From positions 1 to 64,000 of the forward strand of contig NZ_FOGR01000004.1 in assembly GCF_900111275.1 (NCBI RefSeq): DNA of 64,000 nt. The letters run 5' to 3'. The notes under the pieces are model-generated. The model made no database searches and was not told the origin of the DNA. It saw only the letters and a program-made list of their open reading frames with translations. The first letter of the stretch is position 1; every line of letters begins with the position of its first letter. Shown here in pieces: positions 26,145-33,566 of the stretch. Source of the stretch: Rhizobium sp. NFR03 (GTDB lineage: Bacteria > Pseudomonadota > Alphaproteobacteria > Rhizobiales > Rhizobiaceae). The position numbers were made by a program, and so were the translations under genes.

Positions 26145-27119
26145 ATGAACTTTGCAGGCAAGCTGATCATGGCGTTGGGCATAGCCCTCGCCGCATCGAC
26201 CGCACAGGCGCAGGAAATCACCCTGCGTTCCGCGGACATTCATCCCGACGGCTATCCGACCGTCGAGGCGGTCAAATATATGGGCCAGCTGGTCTCTGAA
26301 CGGTCGAACGGCCGTATCAAGATCGAGGTGTCCAACAACGCCGTTCTCGGCAACGAGAAAGACACGATCGAGCAGACCCGTTTCGGCGTCATCGACATGA
26401 ACCGCGTCAATGCTGCGCCGTTCAACAATCTCGTACCGGAAACGACGGTTCTCGGCCTGCCCTTCCTGTTCCGTTCGACGGAGCATATGCACCATACGGT
26501 AGACGGCCCCATCGGCGACGAAGTGCTCAAGGCTTTCGAGCCGCACGGCCTCGTCGGTCTCGCCTTCTATGACAGCGGCGCCCGGTCCTTCTACACCACC
26601 AAGAAGCCAATCGAGAAATTGGAAGACCTCAAGGGCATGAAGATCCGCGTCCAGCAATCCGACCTCTGGATTGCCATGATGCAGGCCTTCGGCGCCAACC
26701 CGACGCCTATGCCGATGGGCGAAGTCTACTCGTCGCTCGAAACCGGCGTCGTGGATGGTGCCGAGAACAACTGGCCGTCCTACGAGTCCGCTCGCCACTA
26801 CGAAGTTGCCAAGAACTACACGCTGACCGAACACTCCCTGAACCCCGAGATCCTCGTCATCTCAAAGATCTCCTGGGACAAGCTGACGCCTGAAGACCAG
26901 ACGCTCCTGCGCCAGGCCGCCAAGGACTCCGTCGGCAAGATGCGGGAACTCTGGTTGGCGCGTGAGAAGGCTTCCGAGGAGAAGGTTCGCGCAGCCGGCA
27001 ACAACATCATCAAGGTCGACAAGAAGCAGTTCGCCGATGCGATGAAGCCCGTCTACGACCGCTTCGTTACCGAGCCTGCCATGAAGGACCTGCTCGAGCG
27101 CGTCCAGGCCGTTCAATAA
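26145..27119 (+). CDS. TRAP transporter substrate-binding protein (DctP family)
   Basis: 324 residues from ATG 26145 with GGTGGAGG upstream. A signal peptide ([22 protein letters not shown]) leads to a DctP-type mature protein: [29 protein letters not shown] with the conserved Arg that clamps carboxylates, and [19 protein letters not shown]. It captures an organic acid, in this operon most likely galacturonate or glucuronate, in the periplasm for DctQM. It lies 51 bases downstream of gli and is followed by a strong hairpin. Confidence 0.92.
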   Translation: MNFAGKLIMALGIALAASTAQAQEITLRSADIHPDGYPTVEAVKYMGQLVSERSNGRIKIEVSNNAVLGNEKDTIEQTRFGVIDMNRVNAAPFNNLVPETTVLGLPFLFRSTEHMHHTVDGPIGDEVLKAFEPHGLVGLAFYDSGARSFYTTKKPIEKLEDLKGMKIRVQQSDLWIAMMQAFGANPTPMPMGEVYSSLETGVVDGAENNWPSYESARHYEVAKNYTLTEHSLNPEILVISKISWDKLTPEDQTLLRQAAKDSVGKMRELWLAREKASEEKVRAAGNNIIKVDKKQFADAMKPVYDRFVTEPAMKDLLERVQAVQ

Positions 27120-27130
27120 AACCGCTTTCG

Positions 27131-27156
27131 ACAGGCCCCTGACCGGGGCCTGTTTT
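27131..27156 (+). terminator. Intrinsic terminator/attenuator between dctP and dctQ
   Basis: ACAGGCCCC pairs perfectly with GGGGCCTGT over a 5-base loop (TGACC), followed by TTTTC. The position inside the TRAP operon suggests partial termination so that the binding protein is made in excess over the membrane subunits. Read-through must occur if dctQM share the promoter. Confidence 0.65.
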
Positions 27157-27203
27157 CGCATGCCGGCCGGGGCTTTCCACCGGCTCTTTGGGAGGTTTCT
27201 GCA

Positions 27204-27725
27204 ATGCGGCATTTCATGTCGTCAGTAAGGCCCGTTCTGGCCCTACTCAATCGGACGGCGATCTATCTCGCCGGCCTCGGGATCATCGCGATGACGCTGA
27301 TCATCGGCTGGCAGGTTTTCGCGCGCTATGTGCTGAACGACACGCCGAGCTGGTCGGAGCCACTGTCGCTGCACCTCATGTCCTGGTTCATCTTGCTGGG
27401 TGCCGCCGTCGGCGTGCGCGAGAGCGTGCATCTGGGCCTTGATCTCGTGCACCACATGGTCCCGCCCGCCGTTCAGAAACTGATGGATCAGGTCAGCCTC
27501 GGCCTCATCACGCTCTTCGGCATTGCCATGACCTATTATGCCATTCTCCTGGCAGCCGGCACATGGACCGCGCGCATTCCTGTTCTGGGCTGGCCCGGCG
27601 GCGTGGATTTCATTCCCATGATCGTCGGCGGCGCGCTGATATCGCTGTTTGCAGCGGAGCGCTTCGTCGATGTGTCCCTCGGTCAGGAAGTCACCGACGT
27701 TGTCGTGCTGACGGAGGTTGCGTAA
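27204..27725 (+). CDS. TRAP transporter small membrane subunit (DctQ family)
   Basis: 173 residues with four predicted membrane segments, the first at about residues 20-40 (IYLAGLGIIAMTLIIGWQVF). The family motif region FARYVLNDTPSWSEPLSLHLMSWFILLGAAVGVRE is present. It binds the large subunit and stabilises the sodium-driven transporter. GGGAGG stands nine bases before the start. Its TAA shares a base with the dctM start. Confidence 0.9.
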   Translation: MRHFMSSVRPVLALLNRTAIYLAGLGIIAMTLIIGWQVFARYVLNDTPSWSEPLSLHLMSWFILLGAAVGVRESVHLGLDLVHHMVPPAVQKLMDQVSLGLITLFGIAMTYYAILLAAGTWTARIPVLGWPGGVDFIPMIVGGALISLFAAERFVDVSLGQEVTDVVVLTEVA

Positions 27726-29005
27726 TGGCCTATACCGTACTCTTCGGGACATTCGTCACGCTGATGTTCATCGGCATGCCCATCGCCTTCTGCCTCGGCA
27801 TCGCATCGGTCGCCACCGTGCTCTACATGGGCCTGCCGCCGATCGTCGTATTCCAGCAAATGAATTCCGGCATGAACGTCTTCGCGATGATGGCGATCCC
27901 GTTCTTCATCTTCGCGGGCGACCTGATGGTGCGCGGCGGCATCGCCACCCGGCTGATCCGCTTTGCGGCCGGTCTCGTCGGCCACCTCAAGGGCGGCCTC
28001 GGGCAGGTCAATATCGTCGCCTCCACCCTCTTCGGCGGCATCTCCGGCTCGGCGGTCGCTGATGCCTCCGCCGTCGGCGGGCTGATGATTCCTCAGATGG
28101 CCGCGCGCGGCTACGATCGCGGCTATGCCGTCAACGTTACTGTCAACGCCGCCATCATCGCGCTGATGATTCCGCCATCGCACAACATGATCCTCTATTC
28201 GATTGCGGCCGGCGGCAACGTTTCCGTTGCCGACCTCTTCACCGCCGGCATCATCCCCGGCATGCTGCTGGCCGGCGCCCTCATGATCACGGCCTATATC
28301 GTCGCACGCCGCCGCGGCTATCCAGCGGAGCCTTTCCCCGGCTTCTCGCGGCTCGGCTACTATCTGCTTGCGTCCTTCCCCGGCCTTCTCCTGATCGGCA
28401 TCATCTTCGGCGGCGTGCGCTCCGGTGTCTTCACGGCCACGGAAAGCTCCTGCATCGCCGTGCTCTACGCCTTCCTCGTCGCCACGCTCGTCTACCGCGA
28501 ACTCGATTGGGCCGGTTTCATCGAAGCTGTTCTGGGTGCCGCGCGGACGACGTCCATGGTGCTCCTCGTCATCGGCACCGCCGCCTCGTTCGGATGGCTC
28601 ATGGCCTTCCTGCAGGTTCAGACCCTGATGATCGGCGCAATCAGCGCCATCTCCGATAATCCGCTGATCGTCCTGCTCGTGATCAACATCCTGCTGCTGT
28701 TGCTCGGTACCTTCATGGATATGGCACCTCTGGTGATCATAGCGACGCCGGTTCTGCTGCCCGTCGTCAAGGCGTTCGGTGTCGATCCCGTGCATTTCGG
28801 GGTGGTTATGATCCTCAATGCCGGCATCGGGCTGAACACGCCACCGGTGGGAACGGTGCTCTTCGTCGGCTGCGCCGTGGGGGGAATTTCGATCCGGGAA
28901 GCGATGAAGACGATCTGGCCGTTCTTCGGCGCGAGCGTCGCCGTCTTGATGTTTGTCACCTACATCCCCGCACTGTCGCTCTGGCTGCCCGCTGTCTTCC
29001 GGTAA
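27725..29005 (+). CDS. TRAP transporter large membrane subunit (DctM family)
   Basis: 426 residues from ATG 27725, overlapping the dctQ stop by one base; the same frame is open further upstream but only inside dctQ. It is a polytopic protein with DctM hallmarks: AIPFFIFAGDLMVRGGIATRLI, STLFGGISGSAVADASAVGG, IPPSHNMILYS, and NAGIGLNTPPVGTVLFVG. It forms the sodium-coupled transport channel for the uronate-type acid. It ends the rightward uronate operon and is followed by a strong terminator. Confidence 0.93.
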   Translation: MAYTVLFGTFVTLMFIGMPIAFCLGIASVATVLYMGLPPIVVFQQMNSGMNVFAMMAIPFFIFAGDLMVRGGIATRLIRFAAGLVGHLKGGLGQVNIVASTLFGGISGSAVADASAVGGLMIPQMAARGYDRGYAVNVTVNAAIIALMIPPSHNMILYSIAAGGNVSVADLFTAGIIPGMLLAGALMITAYIVARRRGYPAEPFPGFSRLGYYLLASFPGLLLIGIIFGGVRSGVFTATESSCIAVLYAFLVATLVYRELDWAGFIEAVLGAARTTSMVLLVIGTAASFGWLMAFLQVQTLMIGAISAISDNPLIVLLVINILLLLLGTFMDMAPLVIIATPVLLPVVKAFGVDPVHFGVVMILNAGIGLNTPPVGTVLFVGCAVGGISIREAMKTIWPFFGASVAVLMFVTYIPALSLWLPAVFR

Positions 29006-29033
29006 GCAACCGACCCTCCAAGCTACCTCTTCA

Positions 29034-29064
29034 CGCCCTGCATCTCGCCGATGCGGGGCGTTTT
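29034..29064 (+). terminator. Intrinsic terminator of the uronate/TRAP operon
   Basis: CGCCCTGCATC pairs with GATGCGGGGCG (11 pairs, one G-T) over the loop TCGCC and is followed by TTTT. It lies 29 bases after the dctM stop. The interval from 29065 to about 29310 shows no convincing gene. Confidence 0.8.
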
Positions 29065-29319
29065 CGTCTCGACCGCGTAGCCCGCTTGACGGCGAGGACA
29101 GGTCGTATTGGCTGTGTAGGAAGGAAGGAGAGGCCCCGATCACAGACAAGCAAGCTCGTTTCCGGAGCGCGCGGCACTCTGGTGCAAGGTCGTCTCTGGC
29201 GGGAAGTGACTCTGGCGTCATGTGCTCTGTAGCGAAGTGGACGTCCAGCTCCAGGTGCTTTTTGAAGCAAGAGGTTCTCCGAACCAGATCATAGATCCAC
29301 CCTGCTAACCTCCAGAAAC

Positions 29320-29476
29320 GGAAAAGCCTGCCGCGGGAGGAGGTGCGGCAGGCTTTCCGAAAAAACCGAACATTGGCTGGGAGGAGGAGTGCCGATGTTC
29401 GAACAGACGTCCCTGGGAGGAGGAGAGGAGCGTCTGAGGAACGAAGCTTTGCGGGAGGAGGTGCATCGCTTCGTTG
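29320..29476 (-). ncRNA. Four-hairpin anti-Shine-Dalgarno sRNA, copy A (alpha-r14/NfeR1-like)
   Basis: Read on the reverse strand, four consecutive hairpins each expose CCTCCTCCC, the complement of a strong Shine-Dalgarno sequence. Stems in plus coordinates: 29440-29447 with 29468-29475; 29404-29409 with 29431-29436; 29367-29377 with 29391-29401; and 29323-29334 with 29345-29356. The last stem has 12 pairs and is followed on the reverse strand by TTTT, so it doubles as terminator and fixes the strand. A candidate -10 (TATATT, 29483-29488) puts the 5' end near 29476, giving about 157 nt. Rhizobial alpha-r14/NfeR1 and 'cuckoo' RNAs carry the same loop motif and repress translation through it. 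Confidence 0.75.
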
Positions 29477-29482
29477 ATTGGG

Positions 29483-29529
29483 AATATACGGATCCTGTCG
29501 GGATATCCCAGAGCTGTCTTTGCAGTGCA
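29483..29529 (-). promoter_or_regulatory. Putative promoter and TGCA-S-TGCA element of sRNA copy A
   Basis: Reverse strand: a TATATT -10 at 29483-29488, no good -35, and an interrupted palindrome TGCACTGCA (plus strand TGCAGTGCA at 29521-29529) about 45 bases ahead of the first hairpin. The weak -35 and conserved upstream element suggest an activator-dependent promoter. The same block, extending to GCATRGCTGCACTGCAA, occurs at equal spacing before copy B. Confidence 0.45.
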
Positions 29530-29568
29530 GCCATGCGATAGAAGCAGGACTCGAAAAAGGGGTACGGA

Positions 29569-30540
29569 TCAGGCACGGAAGCGGTCGAAGGCCGTCAGTC
29601 GGCGCATCGGTGGCTCGGCCTCGGGATAGCGATAGATTTCGCTGCGCAGGAACCGTAGTTCTTCGTCTACCGCCTCTTCGGCGATCTCGATCCACCAGGA
29701 TTTCGGCCGTCCGTCGCTACCATCGGCCCAGCGATAGCCGCGTGCCTTGAGGTGGTCTTTCATATCGAACGGACTGTGTTCGGCATAAATGCGGACGCGG
29801 CTGTTCTGGCTGGCTTCGTGCAGTTCGGCAAACGCGGTGGGTGCGCCATCGACCGCACGGTTCAGAACTTCCAGAAGCGCGAAACAATCGTCCACCGCGC
29901 GGTGACCTTCATGGAAGAAGCCGGCCTGACCGATGAGATAACCAAGCTTGGTGCCCTCGTAGCCACGTGCCGACCAGTCGATCTCCGCATTCGAGCACGC
30001 CCATGCCTTGCGTTCGAAGACCGGGTGAAAGGTCTCGCAGAACGGCCGATCAAAGGCTGCGTTGTGGGCAATGATGAGGTCCGCGGGTGCGATCATGGCT
30101 TCGAGAGCCCTCACGTCGATCTCCTGCCCCGCGACCATCTCATCCGTGATCCCTGTCAGACGGGTGATTTCAGGGGGGATGGGCGCAGAAGGCTGACGCA
30201 GACCGCCGAAGACGCCGGTGACGTCCCCGATGTCGCCGGTCTCGTTATAGGTGAAGGCGATCGCGCCGATCTCGATGATCTCGTTGCGCCGGTGATCGAG
30301 ACCCGTCGTTTCCGTATCGAGTATGACGCCGCGCAAGGGAAAGCCCGGCCGCAGGGACGTGATGACGTCGCGCGGCTCCAGCTTGCGCAGGATCCGGTAC
30401 CGCCCCGTGCCGGTCAGCTGCTCGACCAGGTTCGCTTCCGCTGCGGGTCCAGACGGCAGGGCCGCCGGTCGCGCGCGTCGTGTCGGCGGTCGGGATATCT
30501 CGCGTGGCTCATGCGAAAACATGTCGAACTGCACTGCCAT
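29569..30540 (-). CDS. 3'-5' exonuclease of the DnaQ/DEDDh type
   Basis: 323 residues. Exonuclease motifs are complete: Exo I ILDTETTGLDHRRNEIIEIG (about 72-91), Exo II LIIAHNAAFDRPF (about 155-167) and Exo III GHRAVDDC (about 211-218). This predicts a two-metal DEDDh exonuclease like the epsilon proofreading subunit. An N-terminal 60-residue extension and a C-terminal 90-residue part (WADGSDGRPKSWWIEI) set it apart from the replicative epsilon subunit, so a repair or RNA-processing role is as likely. It stands alone, 90 bases upstream of the sRNA. Confidence 0.85.
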   Translation of the reverse strand: MAVQFDMFSHEPREISRPPTRRARPAALPSGPAAEANLVEQLTGTGRYRILRKLEPRDVITSLRPGFPLRGVILDTETTGLDHRRNEIIEIGAIAFTYNETGDIGDVTGVFGGLRQPSAPIPPEITRLTGITDEMVAGQEIDVRALEAMIAPADLIIAHNAAFDRPFCETFHPVFERKAWACSNAEIDWSARGYEGTKLGYLIGQAGFFHEGHRAVDDCFALLEVLNRAVDGAPTAFAELHEASQNSRVRIYAEHSPFDMKDHLKARGYRWADGSDGRPKSWWIEIAEEAVDEELRFLRSEIYRYPEAEPPMRRLTAFDRFRA

Positions 30541-30656
30541 TGGCCGCCTCTATTGCCGTCACCAGAGCGGTGAGATGCCCGTCTCATCGTTTGAGTCTAT
30601 CGAGACTCGCTGAGATCACTATAACCCGATGACAGATCAACGTCAGGAGCAAGCCC

Positions 30657-30863
30657 GTGGAAACCACTGAAATCGGAAGCCGCAGCGATTTTGCGCTCTG
30701 GGCGATACAGCGCGCCCAAGAGATCGTCACCACCGAGGGGGCCGCTTTCGCGATTGCTGCGCGTGACATGGACGACGACGCGTTAGCAGCCACTGCCGCA
30801 GCTTTGGGAACCGCGATATCCGAGGCGATGATGGAGGTCTTCGACGGGCTCATCGGCGACTAG
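30657..30863 (+). CDS. Small hypothetical protein (68 aa)
   Basis: 68 residues from a GTG with TCAGGAG seven bases upstream. The chain is acidic and alanine-rich (ALWAIQRAQEIVTTEGAAFAIAARDMDDDALAATAAALG) and predicted helical, with no membrane segment or recognised motif. It is transcribed away from the exonuclease gene. Coding status rests on the ribosome binding site and open frame; function unknown. Confidence 0.55.
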   Translation: METTEIGSRSDFALWAIQRAQEIVTTEGAAFAIAARDMDDDALAATAAALGTAISEAMMEVFDGLIGD

Positions 30864-30992
30864 GACGCCGATCGTCAAGTTTCCATCGATTTCAGTCGGA
30901 TACGCCCTTCACTTCACAAGGAACCGCCATATGTCAGTGTAAAGCGTCCTGGAGGCATTTCCCGGAGGCCTTTAATGTAAGGAGTTGGGGTT

Positions 30993-31160
30993 ATGGGAAG
31001 TTCTGCACTGATCAGCATCTTGATCACGTTTCTCGTCGTCGTTCTGGTTCTCTATCTCGTCGCGCGCCTGCCCATCGACGGCCGTGCGAAGCAGATTGTT
31101 CAGATTATCGTCATCATCATCGGCATCATCTCGCTCTTGAAGTACCTCGCCGTATTTTAA
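30993..31160 (+). CDS. Small membrane protein, Thivi_2564-like (55 aa)
   Basis: A 55-residue frame starting MGSSALISILITFLVVVLVL with TAAGGAG eight bases upstream. It has two hydrophobic helices separated by a short turn RLPIDGRAKQ and ends KYLAVF. This two-helix hairpin with a central PxDG/K turn matches the Thivi_2564 family of small membrane proteins of unknown function. It is followed by a good terminator. The 129 bases upstream contain GGAAC but no matching downstream TT. Confidence 0.72.
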   Translation: MGSSALISILITFLVVVLVLYLVARLPIDGRAKQIVQIIVIIIGIISLLKYLAVF

Positions 31161-31219
31161 GCCAGATATGGATCGCCTTACCCAATGGGTCTGAGGTGAC
31201 GTTTGATCGACCATGCAAG

Positions 31220-31250
31220 ACAGGTCCGGCTTATATGCCGGGCCTGTTTT
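31220..31250 (+). terminator. Intrinsic terminator after the 55-aa membrane protein gene
   Basis: ACAGGTCCGGC pairs with GCCGGGCCTGT (one T-G wobble) around a 6-base loop and is followed by a T tract (31247-31250). It separates this gene from the convergent yqjH-like gene. Confidence 0.75.
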
Positions 31251-31258
31251 CGTTAGGG

Positions 31259-32023
31259 CTACGCGAATGTCTCGTGGCTATCCGCCTTGCCCTTGACCCA
31301 GTAACCGGCTGCCTTCAACCAGCCCTGAGGCAGGCCGCGCCGTTCGACCTCTGCGCGCAGGGCCCGCGTGACGGCGGCTTCCGCAGCGATCCAGACGAAC
31401 GTGTTTGGCTCGATCTGAATGGTCTTCAGGAGATCGAGAAGTGCCGCTGCATCATTGCCAGCAGCCAAGGGGCGGTAGGTCCACAGCGCGTTCAGCGTCG
31501 CCTTGGTTTCAAAGACTTGCCGTTCTTGAGGGCCGGTAATTGCCACAAGACTGGTAATGACCTCATCTGCAGCGGCCTCCTCGATCCGGCGGCCAATGGC
31601 CGGCAGTGCCGTCTCATCACCGATCAGCAGCCACCGTTTCACATCCGCAGATATGATAGCCGAGCCACGTGGCCCGCCGATCTGGAGTTCATCGCCGACC
31701 TTTGCATTTGCCGCCCAATGCGTTGCTGGGCCTGCATCGTGCAAAGCGAAGTCGATCACGAGGCTTCCGGTTTGGACATCGTAACGGCGCGGGGTGTAGT
31801 CACGACGCTCCTCCTCGTTTGTGACGGACGGCAACAGTATTTTCACATGATCATCGGGCGAAAGGCTCGTGAAGCCGGCAAGGTCTTCGCCACCAAGCGT
31901 GATCCGCAACATCGCGGGCGTTACGTATTCGATGGCTGAAACAGTCAGCGTTCTACGGGTGAGAACGTGTCGTACGCGCTCGATGTGCGGCGGCTTTTTG
32001 AGTGTGACCGTTGGACGGGTCAT
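31259..32023 (-). CDS. yqjH: Siderophore-interacting protein / ferric-chelate reductase (YqjH-like)
   Basis: 254 residues from ATG 32023, preceded by AAAGGA. The N-terminal FAD-binding domain has PRRYDVQTGSLVIDFALHD, the RxYS-like FAD motif as RRYD, and HWAANAKVGDELQIGGPRGSA. The C-terminal NAD(P)H-binding half has LLIGDETALPAIGRRIEE and a tail GYWVKGKAD. The family reduces Fe(III)-siderophores in the cytosol to release iron. It is divergent from a His-rich PadR regulator, the same arrangement as E. coli yqjH-yqjI. Confidence 0.9.
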   Translation of the reverse strand: MTRPTVTLKKPPHIERVRHVLTRRTLTVSAIEYVTPAMLRITLGGEDLAGFTSLSPDDHVKILLPSVTNEEERRDYTPRRYDVQTGSLVIDFALHDAGPATHWAANAKVGDELQIGGPRGSAIISADVKRWLLIGDETALPAIGRRIEEAAADEVITSLVAITGPQERQVFETKATLNALWTYRPLAAGNDAAALLDLLKTIQIEPNTFVWIAAEAAVTRALRAEVERRGLPQGWLKAAGYWVKGKADSHETFA

Positions 32024-32107
32024 GGTCGGCGTCCTTTCAGAAGACATGGGTGCAAGAAGTTCGAACATCTCAGAGGCACCAAGAGCATGGCGTTCATTTG
32101 AAATTCC

Positions 32108-32125
32108 GATATATCGTGATATATC
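32108..32125. promoter_or_regulatory. YqjI-type operator: two GATATATC boxes
   Basis: GATATATC-GT-GATATATC; each octamer is itself a perfect palindrome. The site ends 6 bases before the regulator ATG and is 85 bases upstream of the yqjH-like start, so a bound dimer or tetramer would block both. No room remains for a normal ribosome binding site between operator and regulator start except TAAGA. Confidence 0.7.
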
Positions 32126-32131
32126 TAAGAT

Positions 32132-32758
32132 ATGACAGATGATCAACAGACGTCCTCATCCCTACCTGCATCTCCTGCCGAGCCTCGCCACGAGGGGAAG
32201 CACGGACCTCACGAGCGACACGGCCACGGGGGCCGTGGAGAGCATGCAGATCACGGCGAGCGTCACGCGCGACATGGTGGACATGATGGTGAGCGGCGCG
32301 GCGGGCGGCATCGCCTGTTCGACTATGGCGAATTTCGCCTGCTTCTCCTTGCCATGATCGCGGACCGTCCGAGCCATGGCTATGAGCTGATAAAAGCCGT
32401 CGAGGAGAGGTCGGGCGGCAGCTACGTCCCCAGCCCGGGCGTCGCCTACCCTACCCTCGCTTGGCTCGACGACATGGGCTACGCGGTGATCGAGCCGGAA
32501 GAGAAAGGCAGGAAGCTTTATCGCATCACGTCGGAAGGACAGACATTCCTGGCAGAGAACCGTGAGATGGCCGATATTCTGCTTGCCCGGCTCTCCCCCT
32601 CCGCCCGCGGACATATTCCGCCACCCGTCTTGCGGGCCATGGAGAATGTAAAATTCGCCCTGCGTCTCCGATTAAAACAGGAGACGGTCGATGCCGAGAC
32701 CATCGAGGCGATCGCCGTGGCGCTCGATGCGGCCGCGAAGGCCATCGAGCGAAGCTGA
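32132..32758 (+). CDS. yqjI: PadR-family metal-responsive regulator (YqjI-like)
   Basis: 208 residues. A strongly His/Gly/Glu-rich N-terminal arm (residues 18-60, with HGPHERHGHGGRGEHADHGE) precedes a PadR winged helix (FRLLLLAMIADRPSHGYELIKAVEERSGG, YPTLAWLDDMGYAV, GRKLYRIT) and a C-terminal helical dimerisation part. E. coli YqjI uses a similar His-rich arm to sense nickel or iron and represses yqjH; the arm and neighbour make the same role likely. It is divergent from the yqjH-like gene. Confidence 0.88.
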   Translation: MTDDQQTSSSLPASPAEPRHEGKHGPHERHGHGGRGEHADHGERHARHGGHDGERRGGRHRLFDYGEFRLLLLAMIADRPSHGYELIKAVEERSGGSYVPSPGVAYPTLAWLDDMGYAVIEPEEKGRKLYRITSEGQTFLAENREMADILLARLSPSARGHIPPPVLRAMENVKFALRLRLKQETVDAETIEAIAVALDAAAKAIERS

Positions 32759-32812
32759 GGTTACCACCACTTCCTCAAGCGGCCCCGTACAGATGCCATT
32801 TCCCCTCTTCGC

Positions 32813-32834
32813 GCGGACGGAGATGGGCGTCCGC
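32813..32834. terminator. Hairpin between convergent yqjI-like and small membrane genes
   Basis: GCGGACG pairs with CGTCCGC around an 8-base loop in the 132-base gap between convergent genes. No U tract follows on either strand, so it is at best a weak or Rho-assisted terminator. Confidence 0.3.
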
Positions 32835-32890
32835 TAAAGAGAATAAGGTCTCGCCTGTGCGGCCAGATAAGCTCCGTGTACAGATTGTCG

Positions 32891-33253
32891 CTAAACGGTC
32901 ACCACAACGAGTGTGATGATCAAAGCGGCGATGACCACGCAGGCGGCAATCAGGCCGAGCGTAAAGGACGGGCGGACACCGCCCTGAGGCTTGGTATCGA
33001 GCGATGCCGGCTTGCGCATGGCCGTATCGTAATTCTCCTGTCCCTCTTGCCGAGGCGAGCGCTGCGTCTCGATTGCGATCGCTGCGCTCTCCGGCGTCAT
33101 CGGCGTGCCGGCCGCCTCGCCATCCGTTTCCATCGGCGCGGCTGCCGGGTCAAAGCCCTCGCGAATATCGCCTGTTTTGCCCGCCTGAATCTCGCCGCGC
33201 ACTTGTGACGGCGTCGGCGCCCGCTTCTGCTGGTCCATTCCCTCGTCCTCCAT
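32891..33253 (-). CDS. C-terminally anchored small membrane protein (120 aa)
   Basis: 120 residues from ATG 33253, whose A is shared with the TGA of the upstream 51-aa gene; an internal ATG at 33238 with GGAGG eight bases upstream is a strong alternative (115 aa). The N-terminal 90 residues are polar and disordered-looking (GQENYDTAMRKPASLD). The end is one membrane helix (SFTLGLIAACVVIAALIITLVVVTV). A tail-anchored topology with the bulk in the cytosol is likely. Function unknown. Confidence 0.65.
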   Translation of the reverse strand: MEDEGMDQQKRAPTPSQVRGEIQAGKTGDIREGFDPAAAPMETDGEAAGTPMTPESAAIAIETQRSPRQEGQENYDTAMRKPASLDTKPQGGVRPSFTLGLIAACVVIAALIITLVVVTV

Positions 33254-33408
33254 CAAGGCGTTGCCGGCTGCGTTGTCTCCGTTGCCGTCGTGGGCCGTTC
33301 GCGGCTTGCGCTCCACCAGCTGACGCCACCGCCGACAATGACGCAGGCGATCACGAAAATGACAACGAGGTAAATGGCCATCTGCCGGCGGTCGCTTTTC
33401 TGATCCAT
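33253..33408 (-). CDS. Small single-span membrane protein (51 aa)
   Basis: A 51-residue frame starting MDQKSDRRQMAIYLVVIFVI with a near-perfect AAGGAGAT ribosome binding site. A single helix (AIYLVVIFVIACVIVGGGVSWW) is flanked by a basic N-terminus and a Thr/Pro-rich tail (PTTATETTQPATP), so the tail is probably periplasmic. The TGA overlaps the start of the next gene, indicating coupling. An EcfG-type promoter lies 25 bases upstream. Function unknown. Confidence 0.65.
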   Translation of the reverse strand: MDQKSDRRQMAIYLVVIFVIACVIVGGGVSWWSASRERPTTATETTQPATP

Positions 33409-33432
33409 GAGATCTCCTTTTCACGGCACTCC

Positions 33433-33457
33433 AACCAGAAATGCCGTGCGGAGTTCC
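33433..33457 (-). promoter_or_regulatory. EcfG/RpoE2-type promoter for the small membrane protein pair
   Basis: On the reverse strand GGAAC (33453-33457) and TT (33433-33434) are 18 bases apart, matching the general stress sigma factor consensus GGAAC-N18/19-TT. The expected transcript start leaves a leader of about 15-20 bases before the 51-aa gene, which includes its AAGGAGAT site. Confidence 0.6.
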
Positions 33458-33566
33458 GCGTTGGCAGAGCGATCACCCGCGACAATCCGTAAAAGCGTCC
33501 GCAACGGGACCGAAACCATTGCCGCGTTCGCCTGTTGGAGATGGCACAACGCGGGAGTTTGCAAGA

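Noticed and set aside
29320-29476. Plus-strand reading of the GGGAGGAGG repeats as clustered ribosome binding sites or a tandem DNA repeat
   Set aside because: A U tract follows the hairpins only on the reverse strand, no start codons follow the motifs in a coding frame, and stem changes are compensatory as expected for RNA.
27683-29695. Long reverse-strand open frame (670 codons) opposite the TRAP membrane genes
   Set aside because: Composition is that of an antisense shadow (Arg, Asp, Gly, His-rich, no domain), and it lies over dctM and the sRNA on the other strand.
30920-30943. GGAAC upstream of the 55-aa membrane protein as an EcfG promoter
   Set aside because: No TT follows at 18 or 19 bases, so the consensus is not met.
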